The notes under the pieces: generated by a model
The model's input: only the letters and a program-made list of their open reading frames with translations
The model's database searches: none
Told to the model about the DNA's origin: nothing
Assembly: GCA_036388675.1 (NCBI GenBank)
Contig: DASVRI010000016.1
Span: forward strand, 62,001 to 126,000
Length of the DNA: 64,000 bases
From: DASVUS01 sp036388675
GTDB taxonomy: Bacteria > Armatimonadota > Abditibacteriia > Abditibacteriales > Abditibacteriaceae
Direction: 5' to 3'
Made by a program: the position numbers and the translations under genes
Part shown: positions 1 through 8,947 of the stretch, piece after piece
How positions within the stretch are numbered: position 1 is the first letter of the stretch
Layout of the letters: each line of letters opens with the position of its first letter

Positions 1-1032
1 TCACTTTATACGAGTCGCGTTACGTTCAATGCACAAGCCGGCGTCGAGTACTGGATTGCCGTCGACGGCTACAACGGCACGATGGGCAACATCAATCTCG
101 GCTGGCAATCTCAGGTGCCTATCATCAGGCCCTCCAATGACAATTTCCAGAACGCACAACTCATTGCAGGCGAAGCCGGCACTATCAGCGGTACCAACGT
201 TAACGCCACAAAAGAGATGGGCGAGCCGGATGACGCAGCCAGCAGCACAGGAGCTTCCGTCTGGTTTGTGTGGACTGCGCCACAGACAGCCTCATACAAC
301 TTCCGAGTGAGCAGCAGCTTTAGTGCGCTTGCCAGAGTTTTGCAACCTGTTGACGAAACGAGCATCCCTGCTGACTTCAACTCACTAAACCAGTTAGCTC
401 AGCTTGACGTTGCAGACTCTTCCATGACCTTCCCAGCAGTGCAGGGAAGTTATTACTACATTGTGGTTGACGGAAGCGATACGGCAACAGGCACTTTTAG
501 CTTAACCTGGAAACCAGCACAGGTTGTGACCGGCCATTCCCTTAGTGGCGTCATCAAGACGAGTATCAACACTCCTGTGGCGAACGTGGCAGTTCAACTC
601 AGCGGCACAACTTCGGCATCGAGCACCACCGACACCAATGGCCAATACAGCTTCAGCGGCTTAGCGCCCGGCACATACACCGTGCAACCCGGTTCCACCG
701 CCTACACTTTTGGCCCGCCGGGGTGGAGCATCACAGTGGATGATGAGGATCTCAGCGGCATCGATTTTCTGGCTGTAATCGGAACAACCATTGGAGGCCG
801 CGTAACTGATAAAATCGGCAATGGATTAGCGGGTGTGCTTGTCACATGCAAGGGCAAGCGCTTCTCAAGCAGCACCTCGACCAGTTCAGGAGGATTCTAT
901 GCCTTCCCCGGCATGAAGGCTGGAACATACACCGTCAAGGTATCCAAGAGCCGGGTTAAGTTCGTTCCCGCTTCACGCAAAGTCCAACTGGGCACCAGCA
1001 GCCAGACAAACACGAACTTTATATCAAAGTAA
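1..1032 (+). CDS. Secreted/surface beta-sandwich protein, 5'-truncated by the window edge
   Basis: The reading frame is open from base 1, so the true start lies outside the window; it ends with TAA at 1030-1032. The visible part begins with the end of a PPC-like domain (the VEYWIAVDGYNG stretch is typical). A second complete PPC-like domain follows (from about PSNDNFQNAQLI to TFSLTW). Two carboxypeptidase-regulatory-like beta-sandwich modules come next, each with the GxYxFxGLxxGTYTV signature. Such tandem arrangements are found in exported proteins, where the domains act as spacers or adhesion modules. No catalytic domain is visible, so the function is unknown. A strong hairpin terminator follows 55 bases after the stop. 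There is no GAGTACTC octamer in this gene. Confidence 0.75.
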   Translation, partial: SLYTSRVTFNAQAGVEYWIAVDGYNGTMGNINLGWQSQVPIIRPSNDNFQNAQLIAGEAGTISGTNVNATKEMGEPDDAASSTGASVWFVWTAPQTASYNFRVSSSFSALARVLQPVDETSIPADFNSLNQLAQLDVADSSMTFPAVQGSYYYIVVDGSDTATGTFSLTWKPAQVVTGHSLSGVIKTSINTPVANVAVQLSGTTSASSTTDTNGQYSFSGLAPGTYTVQPGSTAYTFGPPGWSITVDDEDLSGIDFLAVIGTTIGGRVTDKIGNGLAGVLVTCKGKRFSSSTSTSSGGFYAFPGMKAGTYTVKVSKSRVKFVPASRKVQLGTSSQTNTNFISK

Positions 1033-1086
1033 GCAGACATCAAGAACCCGCAGAAAACGCTACGCCTGAACACGACGCCTGATAGC

Positions 1087-1134
1087 AAAACAGAAAGCAT
1101 CTTCAGAACAGTTCTGAAGATGCTTTCTGTTTTT
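1087..1134. terminator. Bidirectional hairpin terminator
   Basis: Arms 1087-1109 and 1111-1133 are perfect 23-base reverse complements separated by one base. The right arm ends in TTTT and the left arm begins with AAAA. It lies between a plus-strand gene ending at 1032 and a minus-strand gene ending at 1174, so it can serve both. Confidence 0.85.
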
Positions 1135-1173
1135 GGAGAGTTCGGGAGAAAACGCCTGCCGTTTCCAGTGCAG

Positions 1174-1473
1174 CTAAGTTTGCTGATCGCTTTGCTGACC
1201 GCCATCTCCCGAACCGCCATCCGACTGCTCACCGCCGGGAACGACATTCGTGATGACTTCGGCAGCGGCTTCATCGACACGCGTTGTAAGATCGTCTGCC
1301 TGAGCAGCCAGAGCTTCGGCTTTGTCGTGCAGAGCCTCACTGGTCTTCGGCATGCGGCCAGAAAGGCCGGACAACCTATCGCGCAGCATCGAGCGCCTGA
1401 TCTCGCCGAGTTCAGGGTCAAACAAGTACATCAATCCGGCTCCAATGCCAATGCTGAATAAGGTTTTTTTCAT
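1174..1473 (-). CDS. Small YtxH-like membrane-associated protein
   Basis: This gene encodes 99 aa. It starts with MKKTLFSIGIGAGLMYLFDP, a short hydrophobic N-terminus followed by an FDPxxGxxRR motif of the kind seen in small inner-membrane YtxH-like or BON-associated proteins. The remainder is an amphipathic, coiled-coil-like segment and a Gly/Gln/Ser-rich tail. The start at 1473 was chosen over an upstream in-frame ATG at 1599 because GGAGAG lies 7 bases before it and the upstream residues look non-native. The function is unknown; a stress or envelope role is only a guess. Confidence 0.6.
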   Translation of the reverse strand: MKKTLFSIGIGAGLMYLFDPELGEIRRSMLRDRLSGLSGRMPKTSEALHDKAEALAAQADDLTTRVDEAAAEVITNVVPGGEQSDGGSGDGGQQSDQQT

Positions 1474-1606
1474 ATCATCTCTCCACAACCAGATGTTGGT
1501 GTCGGGTAGAATCCTGCATTTCCGGTGCCACGAATTTCGCGCCACAAGGTGATTTGCAGACCGCAGTCTGCGGCCCGAGAAGAATGGCCGGAATGCCAAC
1601 AGATAT

Positions 1607-2008
1607 TTACTCCTCAGTCATTGCTTCGGCGCGCTTGAATTGCCAGCCGTGAAGTCCTCTCACCATGGTATCAAGAGAGGTTTCCTTTGTTTCAACTCTT
1701 TGCAGATTTCCCTGCTCGTCTTTGATGGTGCCGCAGACATACTCCGTTATTTTAAAGGTCGCTTCGTCGCCCTGAAGCGAGAGATCGCTTACTTCCCCTC
1801 TGGCGTTCTCGATGGAGTCAAACGAATGGATATAGCTTTCCAGCAGGGCAGCCGTGTCACGCGCATTCAGCACCTCGCCGTCTGAAGTCTGCCACTCAAA
1901 GTCGGGAGCCAGCATAGATGTTAAAAGGGCGACATCCTTGGCCTTGAAAGCGGCAAAATACCTTTGACACGTTGCTTCAATTTGCTCCTGCTCAACCGAT
2001 TCAGACAT
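1607..2008 (-). CDS. SnoaL/NTF2-like fold protein
   Basis: This gene encodes 133 aa. The pattern (N-terminal helices with RYFAAFKAKDVALLTSMLAPDFEWQ, then GEVLNARDTAALLESY and C-terminal beta strands ending GWQFKRAEA) matches the NTF2-like/SnoaL/DUF4440 superfamily. Those proteins are small cone-shaped domains that bind or isomerise small molecules. GGAGG sits about 8 bases before the ATG. No substrate can be inferred. It lies upstream of and in the same direction as the small YtxH-like gene (133-base gap), so the two may be co-transcribed. Confidence 0.7.
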   Translation of the reverse strand: MSESVEQEQIEATCQRYFAAFKAKDVALLTSMLAPDFEWQTSDGEVLNARDTAALLESYIHSFDSIENARGEVSDLSLQGDEATFKITEYVCGTIKDEQGNLQRVETKETSLDTMVRGLHGWQFKRAEAMTEE

Positions 2009-2513
2009 CTCATCCGCCTCCGTTCACATATTGTTATGCCCTGCATTGTCTTTAATGTACACGGATCAACAATTCCATAGAAGGCTTCTGTTCTTCAAAT
2101 CCCATGTTGCTGCATCATGTTGCTGCATGTAAAGCGTCTTTGAGAAGAGTTGTCGTCCCGATAGGGGCGCACTGCTGTCCGCCCCTGCGACAAACGCTAC
2201 GGCGGCACCTGGCGATCACGAAACGGAAAGCGGTGCCTTTAAATCGGCGGACAACATTAAGTGTCACTGTTCAACGAACCCAAAGCGTGAGCGACGGGAT
2301 GGGTGAACGCATAGACAAGCCCGTCGCTCACGCTTCGGGTTCGTAACTATAGCTTCATCTATTACTGTCCAGCTACTTATCCATCTTAAAATTCAACTGT
2401 GTTGGTCAAAGGGACACTTCATTGCCGGATGGACAAATGAGCATTCGTCATGAATCGAGAAGGCGACAGCACCTCGCCAGACTACATGAAAGAATAGCTG
2501 CGGAGATATTTAT
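2009..2513. repeat. Intergenic region with a 24-bp inverted repeat (2275-2343)
   Basis: This 505-base gap separates divergent genes. It contains an inverted repeat with arms 2275-2298 and 2320-2343, 23 of 24 bases paired, built on GTGAGCGACGGG / CCCGTCGCTCAC. The same core recurs as an inverted repeat at 36709-36751, so this is a dispersed family. An open frame at 2104-2346 covers the repeat but has no ribosome site or protein-like composition. I see no other feature here. Confidence 0.6.
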
Positions 2514-4790
2514 ATGAACTACCGAGACACAAAACCTGGTCGTCTAAAACGTCCACAGACTTACTTATACCGCCCGGCCTATATCGCATGGGGATTGTTG
2601 GGCCTGGCGTCTCTGACCTCACTGCCACCGGCGCACGCCGCCACGTCCAATGAGTTCACCGTCAACACCAGCACGATGGGCAAGCAGAATAACTCGTCCG
2701 TAGATGGTAACGCCAACGGCGACTTCGTAGTCGTGTGGGCAGACAATCGTGATGAATTCAGTACCAACATCTGCGCGCAACGCTTCAATGCCGATGGCGG
2801 GGCAAAGGGCAGCGAAATCCTGGTGCATAGCATAGACAGCTACGAAGAAATCGCAACCGATGTCGCCGTGGATGACAGCGGAAACTTTGTCGTAATCTGG
2901 GATGTGGATGATTCGACAGGCAACACTTTCGTGCGGCGTTTCAATGCCAATGGCGCTGCACTGGCTCCTACGTCTACAATCACCGATACATCAAAGAGTG
3001 AGTCTCAGTCCATTGATATGGATGATAACGGAAACTTTGTCATCGCCTGGGAAAGATACGAGAATGACGAGTATTATTCCGATGCACAGATAATTGCACA
3101 ACGATTTGATGCGGAGGGCGTGGCGCAGGGCGATGCGATTGAGGTCACAACGCTTGTGGACGCGGGTACATCTTACTCGCCTGACGTCGCAATGAACAGT
3201 AGCGGCGAATTTATCATCGCATACGATCAGTATTTCGGTCCCAACGTTGTTGATGCAGACAACGTGCTCGTGCAGCGCTTCGACGCCAGCGGTGCTAGAG
3301 TCGGCAGCCCGCTTCAGGCCGATCAATCGGCTACTGAGTTGTACTCCCCGGCCGCGTCTCTCAACGACAAGGGCAACATCGTGGTCGTGTGGGATGATTA
3401 CACCGATAATGAGGATAATATCAGGGGCCGCGAACTTCGTGCCGATGGCACCCCCACCGGCGACGAGTTCCTCATCGACGATGTGACTGAAGGGTACCCA
3501 ATTTGGCCCGAGGTAGCTCTCAACGACAACAATCAGTATGTGGTTATTTGGACAGTGCCCAATGACGACAACGAAATGATGCCTGTGTTGGGGAAGCGAT
3601 TCCTGTTCGGGCAGTCTAGTTCGGAGGACACTCAGTTCCAAATTAACGGTTACGGCGCCGGAGCCTACAGCAGCAGTGTCGCCGTTGCGAATAATGGTAC
3701 CTTCCTGGTTGCATGGGAGAACTTCGATGTCTACACGGACGAGTCTGATATTCACGGACGCCTGCTCGAGTTTGCTCCGCCAGTCAACTCTAATACGCCG
3801 CCGGTTGCCAATAACGACACGGACACTGTTCTCGAAGACAGCGGCGCCACCACGATCAATGTGCTCACCAACGACACCGATGCCGATAGCGACACACTTA
3901 CCCTGCTCTCGGCCACGGGCGGCACGCAGGGCGGAGTTGTTGACGGTGCGCCCGGCGGCACCACACTGACCTATACGCCGCCGGCCAACTTCTTCGGCAC
4001 CGATACGTTTACCTACACGGTGCAGGACGGCAAAGGCGGCACCAACACGGCCACCGTCACTGTCACAGTGCTTCCGGTCAACGATGCACCTTCTTTCGCC
4101 CTTGGCGCGAATCAAACGGTCAGCGAAGATGAAGGGACACAGACGGTTTCCGGTTTCGCCACCAACATCTCTCCTGGCGCCGCCAACGAAAGCAATCAGA
4201 GGCTGACCTTCATTGTTACGAATGACAACAATGCGCTGTTTGCGGTGCAGCCGGCAATTGATGCAAACGGCACTCTGACCTACACTCTCGCACCCAACAA
4301 GACGGGTATAGCCACCATAATGGTTGTGCTCAGGGACAACGGCGGCATGGAAAATGGCGGGAAGAACACAAGCCCGGCGCAAACGTTCACCATCATGGTT
4401 GCGAAAGACAACAGCAAAGGCGACCAGGTCAGCGGCTCGGGCAAGTTGCCTGCGCTCCATCAGACCACAAAAGGAGCCAGCTTCAACTTTGACTTGAAGC
4501 GCAACAAGAAAGGCGACATCCAGGGGCAAGTGGAAGTGGATGACCTGCCGGGCAACCGCAAGTTCAAATCCACCGGCATCACAAAGATGGTAATCTACGG
4601 CACCCAGTCGCACATTGAAGGCGTCGGCACGATTAAGGGTGTGGGCAACTTCACCTTCACTCTGGATGTGAACGACTTGGACAAGAGCAACACACGACAC
4701 GACACTTTCAACCTTCAGATGAGCAATAGCATGAGCCTCAGCAGCACCATCGCTTCGGGCGACATCAAAGTCAAACCCAGAGAAGGTTAA
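2514..4790 (+). CDS. Exported repeat protein with cadherin-like/tandem-95 Ig-like domain
   Basis: This gene encodes 758 aa. The N-terminus has an R/K-rich leader and a hydrophobic core (AYIAWGLLGLASL), with likely signal cleavage after PAHA near residue 42. Residues of about 45-420 are six or seven approximately 55-aa units of the form QRFNADGxxxG...DVAxxxxGNFVVxW, which look like beta-propeller blades. A VANNDTDTVLEDS...DTFTYTVQDGKGGTNTATVTV unit follows, a classic cadherin-like (tandem-95/VCBS) domain, then a second looser Ig-like unit. The C-terminal ~120 aa are a separate domain of unknown type. GGAG lies 8 bases before the ATG. An adhesin or matrix protein is likely; no enzyme domain is seen. 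The gene lacks GAGTACTC. Confidence 0.75.
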   Translation: MNYRDTKPGRLKRPQTYLYRPAYIAWGLLGLASLTSLPPAHAATSNEFTVNTSTMGKQNNSSVDGNANGDFVVVWADNRDEFSTNICAQRFNADGGAKGSEILVHSIDSYEEIATDVAVDDSGNFVVIWDVDDSTGNTFVRRFNANGAALAPTSTITDTSKSESQSIDMDDNGNFVIAWERYENDEYYSDAQIIAQRFDAEGVAQGDAIEVTTLVDAGTSYSPDVAMNSSGEFIIAYDQYFGPNVVDADNVLVQRFDASGARVGSPLQADQSATELYSPAASLNDKGNIVVVWDDYTDNEDNIRGRELRADGTPTGDEFLIDDVTEGYPIWPEVALNDNNQYVVIWTVPNDDNEMMPVLGKRFLFGQSSSEDTQFQINGYGAGAYSSSVAVANNGTFLVAWENFDVYTDESDIHGRLLEFAPPVNSNTPPVANNDTDTVLEDSGATTINVLTNDTDADSDTLTLLSATGGTQGGVVDGAPGGTTLTYTPPANFFGTDTFTYTVQDGKGGTNTATVTVTVLPVNDAPSFALGANQTVSEDEGTQTVSGFATNISPGAANESNQRLTFIVTNDNNALFAVQPAIDANGTLTYTLAPNKTGIATIMVVLRDNGGMENGGKNTSPAQTFTIMVAKDNSKGDQVSGSGKLPALHQTTKGASFNFDLKRNKKGDIQGQVEVDDLPGNRKFKSTGITKMVIYGTQSHIEGVGTIKGVGNFTFTLDVNDLDKSNTRHDTFNLQMSNSMSLSSTIASGDIKVKPREG

Positions 4791-4824
4791 GCAACATCAA
4801 GGCGCATCACGCCATACTGCCGCT

Positions 4825-4866
4825 GCAACAAGGGCGCGAGTGAGTACTCACTCGCGCCCTTGTTGC
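4825..4866. terminator. 42-bp perfect palindrome centred on GAGTACTC; shared terminator
   Basis: Bases 4825-4866 form a gapless palindrome whose centre is GAGTACTC (4842-4849). It lies between the converging ends of the exported protein gene (4790) and clpB (4900). As RNA it folds into a GC-rich hairpin flanked by CAACAA / TTGTTG. It probably terminates transcription from both sides. Confidence 0.75.
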
Positions 4867-4899
4867 TTGATCTTCCTTACTGTTCTTGCACGTCCTAAC

Positions 4900-7572
4900 C
4901 TACACCAGCACCGGCTCGGCTTTTTCGACGCGGTGGAAAGTGAGCTGGCCTTCGTGGCCGGTATCGACTTCAATCGTGTCGCCGTCGCGGAACTCGCCGG
5001 CGAGTACTCGCTTGGCCAGCGGGTCTTGAATCAGGCGCTGAATCGCTCGCTTCAAAGGCCGCGCACCATACGTCGGGTCGTAGCCTTCTTCGGCAATGAC
5101 GGCGCGCGATTCATCGGTTAACTCCAGCGTAATGCCGCGTTCGCTGAGGCGCTTGCGCAAGCCGTTCAACTGGATGTCTACGATGTGCTTCAATTCGTCG
5201 CGGCCCAGCGGGTTGAAGATAATCACCTCATCAATGCGGTTGAGGAACTCGGGGCGGAAGTGTCCGCGCAAAACGTCCCACACGCGCTCTTTGAGAATCG
5301 GGTCTTCGGCTGCGTTGCCGCCCTGAATCAACTGCGTGCCCAGGTTGCTCGTCATCACCACAACCGTATTGCGGAAGTCGACCGTGCGGCCCTGGCCATC
5401 GGTCAGGCGGCCATCGTCCAACAGTTGCAGCAGCACGTTGAACACATCCGGGTGCGCCTTTTCGATTTCGTCGAACAAGATCACACTGTAAGGGCGACGC
5501 CGCACCGCTTCGGTCAGCTGCCCACCTTCTTCGTAACCGACATAACCGGGCGGAGCACCGATCAAGCGTGCGACGGTGTGCTTTTCCATGTACTCGCTCA
5601 TGTCGACGCGCACCATGGCCCGCTCGTCATCGAACAGGAACTCGGCCAGCGCCCGCGCCAACTCGGTTTTACCAACGCCGGTCGGCCCCAAAAAGATGAA
5701 CGAACCGATGGGACGATTCGGGTCTTGCAGACCGGCCCGCGCGCGACGCACCGCATCGGCGACGCTTTCCAGCGCCACGTTCTGTCCCACGACGCGCAAA
5801 CGCAGGTTCTCTTCCATCTTCAGCAGCTTCTGCATTTCGGCTTCCATCAGGCGCGAAACCGGAATGCCCGTCCACTTGGCCACCACTTCGGCGATGTCTT
5901 CTTCATCGACTTCTTCCTTCAGCATCTGGCCCGTTCCCTGGCGCTCCTGCAAACGCCGGGTCTCTTCTTCCAACTCGCGCTGCAGTTGCGGCAAGGTGCC
6001 GTAACGCAACTCGGCGGCGCGTCCCAAATCGGCGGCTTGCGTCGCCTGCTCGATTTCGAACTCGATGTTATCCAGTTGCTCCTTCAGGCTGGAAACTTTG
6101 CCGATGGCGTCTTTTTCGTTCTGCCACTGCGCCTTCATCTGCCCCGACTTTTCCTGCAAATCGGCCAACTCGCGCTCGATCTTTTCCAGACGCTCACGAG
6201 TACTCGATTCGGCATTACCGCTGCCAATCGTCTTGCTGCCCTTGAGTTCGCGATTCAGCGCCTCGCGCTCGATTTCGAGCTGCATGGCGCGCCGGTCGAT
6301 TTCGTCGATTTCAGTCGGCATCGAAGCGATTTCGATGCGCAGCTTGGACGCGGCTTCGTCCATCAGGTCAATCGCCTTGTCGGGCAGAAAACGATCGGTC
6401 AGGTAACGGTTGGAAAGCACCGCCGCCGCCACCAAGGCCGCGTCTTTGATGCGCACCTTGTGATGCACTTCATACTTTTCTTTCAAACCACGTAAGATGC
6501 CGATGGTGTCTTCAACTGTCGGCTCGCCAACGTAAATCGGCTGGAAGCGACGCTCCAATGCCGCATCTTTTTCGATGTGCTTGCGATACTCATCCAGTGT
6601 CGTCGCACCGACGCAGCGCAGTTCGCCGCGCGCCAGCATCGGCTTGAGCAGGTTGGCCGCATCGACCGCGCCTTCAGCGGCACCGGCGCCAACGAGCGTG
6701 TGCATTTCGTCGATGAAGAGAATGATCTGCCCTTCACTGCGCGTGATTTCTTTGAGCACCGCTTTCAAGCGATCTTCAAATTCGCCGCGATATTTGGCAC
6801 CCGCTATGAGCGCGCCCAAGTCGAGGCTGAGTACTCGCTTGTCCTTTAGCGTTTCCGGCACGTCGCCGCGTGCCACGCGTTGCGCCAGTCCTTCCACAAT
6901 CGCGGTTTTGCCGACGCCGGGTTCGCCAATCAGCACCGGGTTGTTCTTGGTGCGGCGCGACAGAACTTGCACTACACGGCGAATCTCTTCATCGCGGCCA
7001 ATGACCGGATCGAGCTTGCCACGCCGCGCATCGCCGGTTAGGTCGCGCGTGAATTTGTCCAGCGCCTCATATTTTTCTTCCGGGTTCTGGTCGGTCACAC
7101 GCTGTCCGCCGCGCACTTGGGCCAGAGCGTTGAGAATCGCTTCGTGCGTGACGCCGTTTTGCTTGAGCAAGCTGCCGGCAAAGCCCTTGTCGTAGCTCAT
7201 GCCGATGAGCAGATGCTCGGTCGAGACGTATTCGTCTTTCAGCTCGCGCATCGCTTTGTCCGCCGCGCCGATGACGCCGCCTAACCCGTCGCGATTGCCG
7301 CCCGCCAAACGCGTAGAAAGTATACGCCCGCCTTCAACTCCCATCTGCTTCGGGCGGCGTGCCAGTTCCTGCTGCACTTCGCGCAGCATTGCGCCGGTGT
7401 TTGCTTCCAGCTTTTGCAAGAGCGGCGTTGTGGTGCCTTCGTTCTGCTGCAACAGCGCCAGCAACAAATGCTCCACGTCGATTTCCTGGTGATTGTATTG
7501 AGCCGCCAGCGATTGCGCCGTTTGCAGCGCCTCGCCGGCTTTCACTGTCCATTTGTTAAAGTCCAATGCCAT
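4900..7572 (-). CDS. clpB: ATP-dependent disaggregase ClpB
   Basis: This gene encodes 890 aa, slightly longer than typical ClpB. ClpB is a hexameric Hsp100 that works with DnaK/DnaJ to pull polypeptides out of cytoplasmic aggregates. Visible parts are the Clp N-domain (about 1-150), NBD1 with Walker A GEPGVGKT at 216-223 and Walker B ILFIDE at 284-289, the middle coiled coil (about 410-545) that distinguishes ClpB from ClpA/C, and NBD2 with Walker A GPTGVGKT at 629-636. No IGF/L ClpP-docking loop was noticed. Upstream of the ATG is GAGGAGG fused to a GAGTACTC octamer. A HAIR-like operator lies 49 bases upstream, indicating control by HspR, encoded about 1.4 kb downstream. Confidence 0.97.
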   Translation of the reverse strand: MALDFNKWTVKAGEALQTAQSLAAQYNHQEIDVEHLLLALLQQNEGTTTPLLQKLEANTGAMLREVQQELARRPKQMGVEGGRILSTRLAGGNRDGLGGVIGAADKAMRELKDEYVSTEHLLIGMSYDKGFAGSLLKQNGVTHEAILNALAQVRGGQRVTDQNPEEKYEALDKFTRDLTGDARRGKLDPVIGRDEEIRRVVQVLSRRTKNNPVLIGEPGVGKTAIVEGLAQRVARGDVPETLKDKRVLSLDLGALIAGAKYRGEFEDRLKAVLKEITRSEGQIILFIDEMHTLVGAGAAEGAVDAANLLKPMLARGELRCVGATTLDEYRKHIEKDAALERRFQPIYVGEPTVEDTIGILRGLKEKYEVHHKVRIKDAALVAAAVLSNRYLTDRFLPDKAIDLMDEAASKLRIEIASMPTEIDEIDRRAMQLEIEREALNRELKGSKTIGSGNAESSTRERLEKIERELADLQEKSGQMKAQWQNEKDAIGKVSSLKEQLDNIEFEIEQATQAADLGRAAELRYGTLPQLQRELEEETRRLQERQGTGQMLKEEVDEEDIAEVVAKWTGIPVSRLMEAEMQKLLKMEENLRLRVVGQNVALESVADAVRRARAGLQDPNRPIGSFIFLGPTGVGKTELARALAEFLFDDERAMVRVDMSEYMEKHTVARLIGAPPGYVGYEEGGQLTEAVRRRPYSVILFDEIEKAHPDVFNVLLQLLDDGRLTDGQGRTVDFRNTVVVMTSNLGTQLIQGGNAAEDPILKERVWDVLRGHFRPEFLNRIDEVIIFNPLGRDELKHIVDIQLNGLRKRLSERGITLELTDESRAVIAEEGYDPTYGARPLKRAIQRLIQDPLAKRVLAGEFRDGDTIEVDTGHEGQLTFHRVEKAEPVLV

Positions 7573-7620
7573 AGTCGAGTACTCCTCCTCGCCACTTCGT
7601 TTATCATCAATGTGAGTTCA

Positions 7621-7641
7621 CTTGATACTATTGCACTCAAG
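7621..7641 (-). promoter_or_regulatory. HAIR-like HspR operator of clpB
   Basis: On the plus strand this reads CTTGATA-N7-ACTCAAG, against the published HAIR consensus CTTGAGT-N7-ACTCAAG: one half is perfect and the other differs at two bases. It lies between clpB and an upstream TATAAT (7685-7690, minus strand), where a bound repressor would block transcription. A matching site precedes dnaK, and hspR is in this window. Confidence 0.75.
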
Positions 7642-7723
7642 CTAAGGACGAGAAACAAAGGCTCGGGTTGCGCCTTGTTTTACCATTATAGCGGTTAACT
7701 TCCACGACATCTCTGTCCTTTAA

Positions 7724-8227
7724 TCATGCGTTGTCGTGTTTGCTTTCCGGCTGGTTTATATCAAGGCGCTTTTCAACTTGCAGCAACACGCGTAGAATGA
7801 CCCAGGCGCAAAGCAGTCCCACCACTGCCGCGCCGACTCGTCCGAGACCGGCTGCAACACCAAGTGCCGCCGCAAGCCAAATGGTTGCCGCCGTCGTGAG
7901 GCCATGCACACGACGTTCTTCGGTGAGTTTAAGAATCACACCGCCGCCGATAAAGCCGATGCCTGCGGTAATGCCCTGTGTAACACGAGTGACATCTTCA
8001 GGCCTGGCACCGCTTTCCAGAGCAGACAACACAAAGAGCGCCGAACCAAGCGACACCAGCATGTGCGTGCGCAGGCCCGCCGCTTTGCCCTCGCCTTCGC
8101 GCTCCCAGCCTATGACACCCGCGATAAGAGCCGCCATCACAAGGCGCAGCGTCACACGCACAAACTGCAACGTATTCGGCATCTGATACAACAGTTCCTG
8201 CTGCAAGGCATCGAGCAAAGCCTGCAT
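7724..8227 (-). CDS. MgtC/SapB-family inner-membrane protein
   Basis: This gene encodes 167 aa. It has four or five hydrophobic segments and the MgtC signature GWERE-x-EGKAAGLRTHMLV followed by GITAGIGFIGGGVIL, characteristic of the membrane domain. MgtC proteins modulate F-type ATP synthase or Mg2+/phosphate stress adaptation in pathogens; in most environmental bacteria the role is uncertain. The start at 8227 is preferred because AGGAG lies 10 bases upstream, whereas an in-frame start at 8281 has no such site and spans a GAGTACTC copy. It lacks the C-terminal cytosolic ACT-like domain of long MgtC forms. Confidence 0.85.
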   Translation of the reverse strand: MQALLDALQQELLYQMPNTLQFVRVTLRLVMAALIAGVIGWEREGEGKAAGLRTHMLVSLGSALFVLSALESGARPEDVTRVTQGITAGIGFIGGGVILKLTEERRVHGLTTAATIWLAAALGVAAGLGRVGAAVVGLLCAWVILRVLLQVEKRLDINQPESKHDNA

Positions 8228-8332
8228 AAGCGAATCGCTCCTGGTGTGTTGAGAGGTGTGAGAGTACTCTACACCAAGCAACTACCGCTCCGGTAACTTT
8301 CTTTCACAGAAGCCGTGCGCTTTCTTACCGGT

Positions 8333-8361
8333 TTGCCCACAACCGGCACATCGCTTATGAT
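8333..8361 (+). promoter_or_regulatory. Predicted sigma70-type promoter
   Basis: TTGCCC (8333-8338) and TATGAT (8356-8361) are separated by exactly 17 bases, about 34 bases before the ATG of the small exported protein at 8395. Confidence 0.5.
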
Positions 8362-8394
8362 GAAAGAAACTTTTGAGAACAAAGGATTCTGCAG

Positions 8395-8847
8395 ATGAGT
8401 CGTATTTTGACACGAGGCATGTTGGTTACAGGAACGCTGTTGTGCGGAATTTTCGCTGCACGTTTGGCCGTGAGCGCGCAGGAAACAAAAACGGATGGAG
8501 TTGTGAGCGCTCAAACAGCGGCACCAACAGGAAGTGAGCCAGGCAAAAGCGAAAAACCGGCTTCCATATCCTGGCTGAACGAGCGTGGCGCAATCACCAC
8601 CGATCAAGTCGTTCAGGAATTAGGCATCAACGTCACGCCGGAGCAGCGCGCGCAGATTGAGAAAGCCGTCCAGAAGCGCAACCGCGCGCTCCAGGAAGCC
8701 AATGCCGATCTTTCCGCATCTCTCAGCAAAACACTGGCAACTAACGACAACGAACTGGCGAAGCGCGTGGCCGAACAACGAGAGCGACGCCGCATGGAAA
8801 TCATTCGTAGTCGCCAGCCGGGCCGCTACAACGGCATGAAGAAGTAA
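8395..8847 (+). CDS. Small exported helical protein
   Basis: This gene encodes 150 aa. The N-terminus RILTRGMLVTGTLLCGIFAARL is a signal peptide with probable cleavage near VSA-QE. The mature part holds a low-complexity Ser/Thr/Glu linker and then a charged helical region (TPEQRAQIEKAVQKRNRA ... ELAKRVAEQRERRRM). The helical part vaguely resembles periplasmic LTXXQ/CpxP/Spy-like heavy-metal or chaperone helices, but the LTxxQ motif is not clearly present. AAAGGA lies 8 bases before the ATG. The function is unknown. Confidence 0.6.
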   Translation: MSRILTRGMLVTGTLLCGIFAARLAVSAQETKTDGVVSAQTAAPTGSEPGKSEKPASISWLNERGAITTDQVVQELGINVTPEQRAQIEKAVQKRNRALQEANADLSASLSKTLATNDNELAKRVAEQRERRRMEIIRSRQPGRYNGMKK

Positions 8848-8878
8848 GAGGGAGGTAAGAAGTAAGAGGACTGTCGGG

Positions 8879-8935
8879 GCGCCCTGCATTGCGCCCACTG
8901 TGCAGGCGATTTATGCAGGGCGCAATGTAGAGCGC
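8879..8935. repeat. Inverted repeat between convergent genes
   Basis: Arms 8879-8896 and 8918-8935 (GCGCCCTGCATTGCGCCC and its near complement) pair at 16 of 18 positions. The position between the converging 8395 gene and hspR suggests a terminator hairpin. Confidence 0.55.
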
Positions 8936-8947
8936 CCTGCATTATGA

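Noticed and set aside
2104..2346. 80-aa plus-strand frame
   Set aside because: It lies over an intergenic inverted repeat, lacks a ribosome site and has no protein-like pattern.
2991..4700. 569-aa open frame on the minus strand opposite the exported repeat protein
   Set aside because: It mirrors the real plus-strand gene, which has a signal peptide, repeats and a ribosome site; the antisense product has no recognisable domain.
5185..6495. 436-aa plus-strand frame opposite clpB
   Set aside because: It is the complement of the well-conserved ClpB coding sequence; composition is His/Gln/Arg-rich as expected from antisense.
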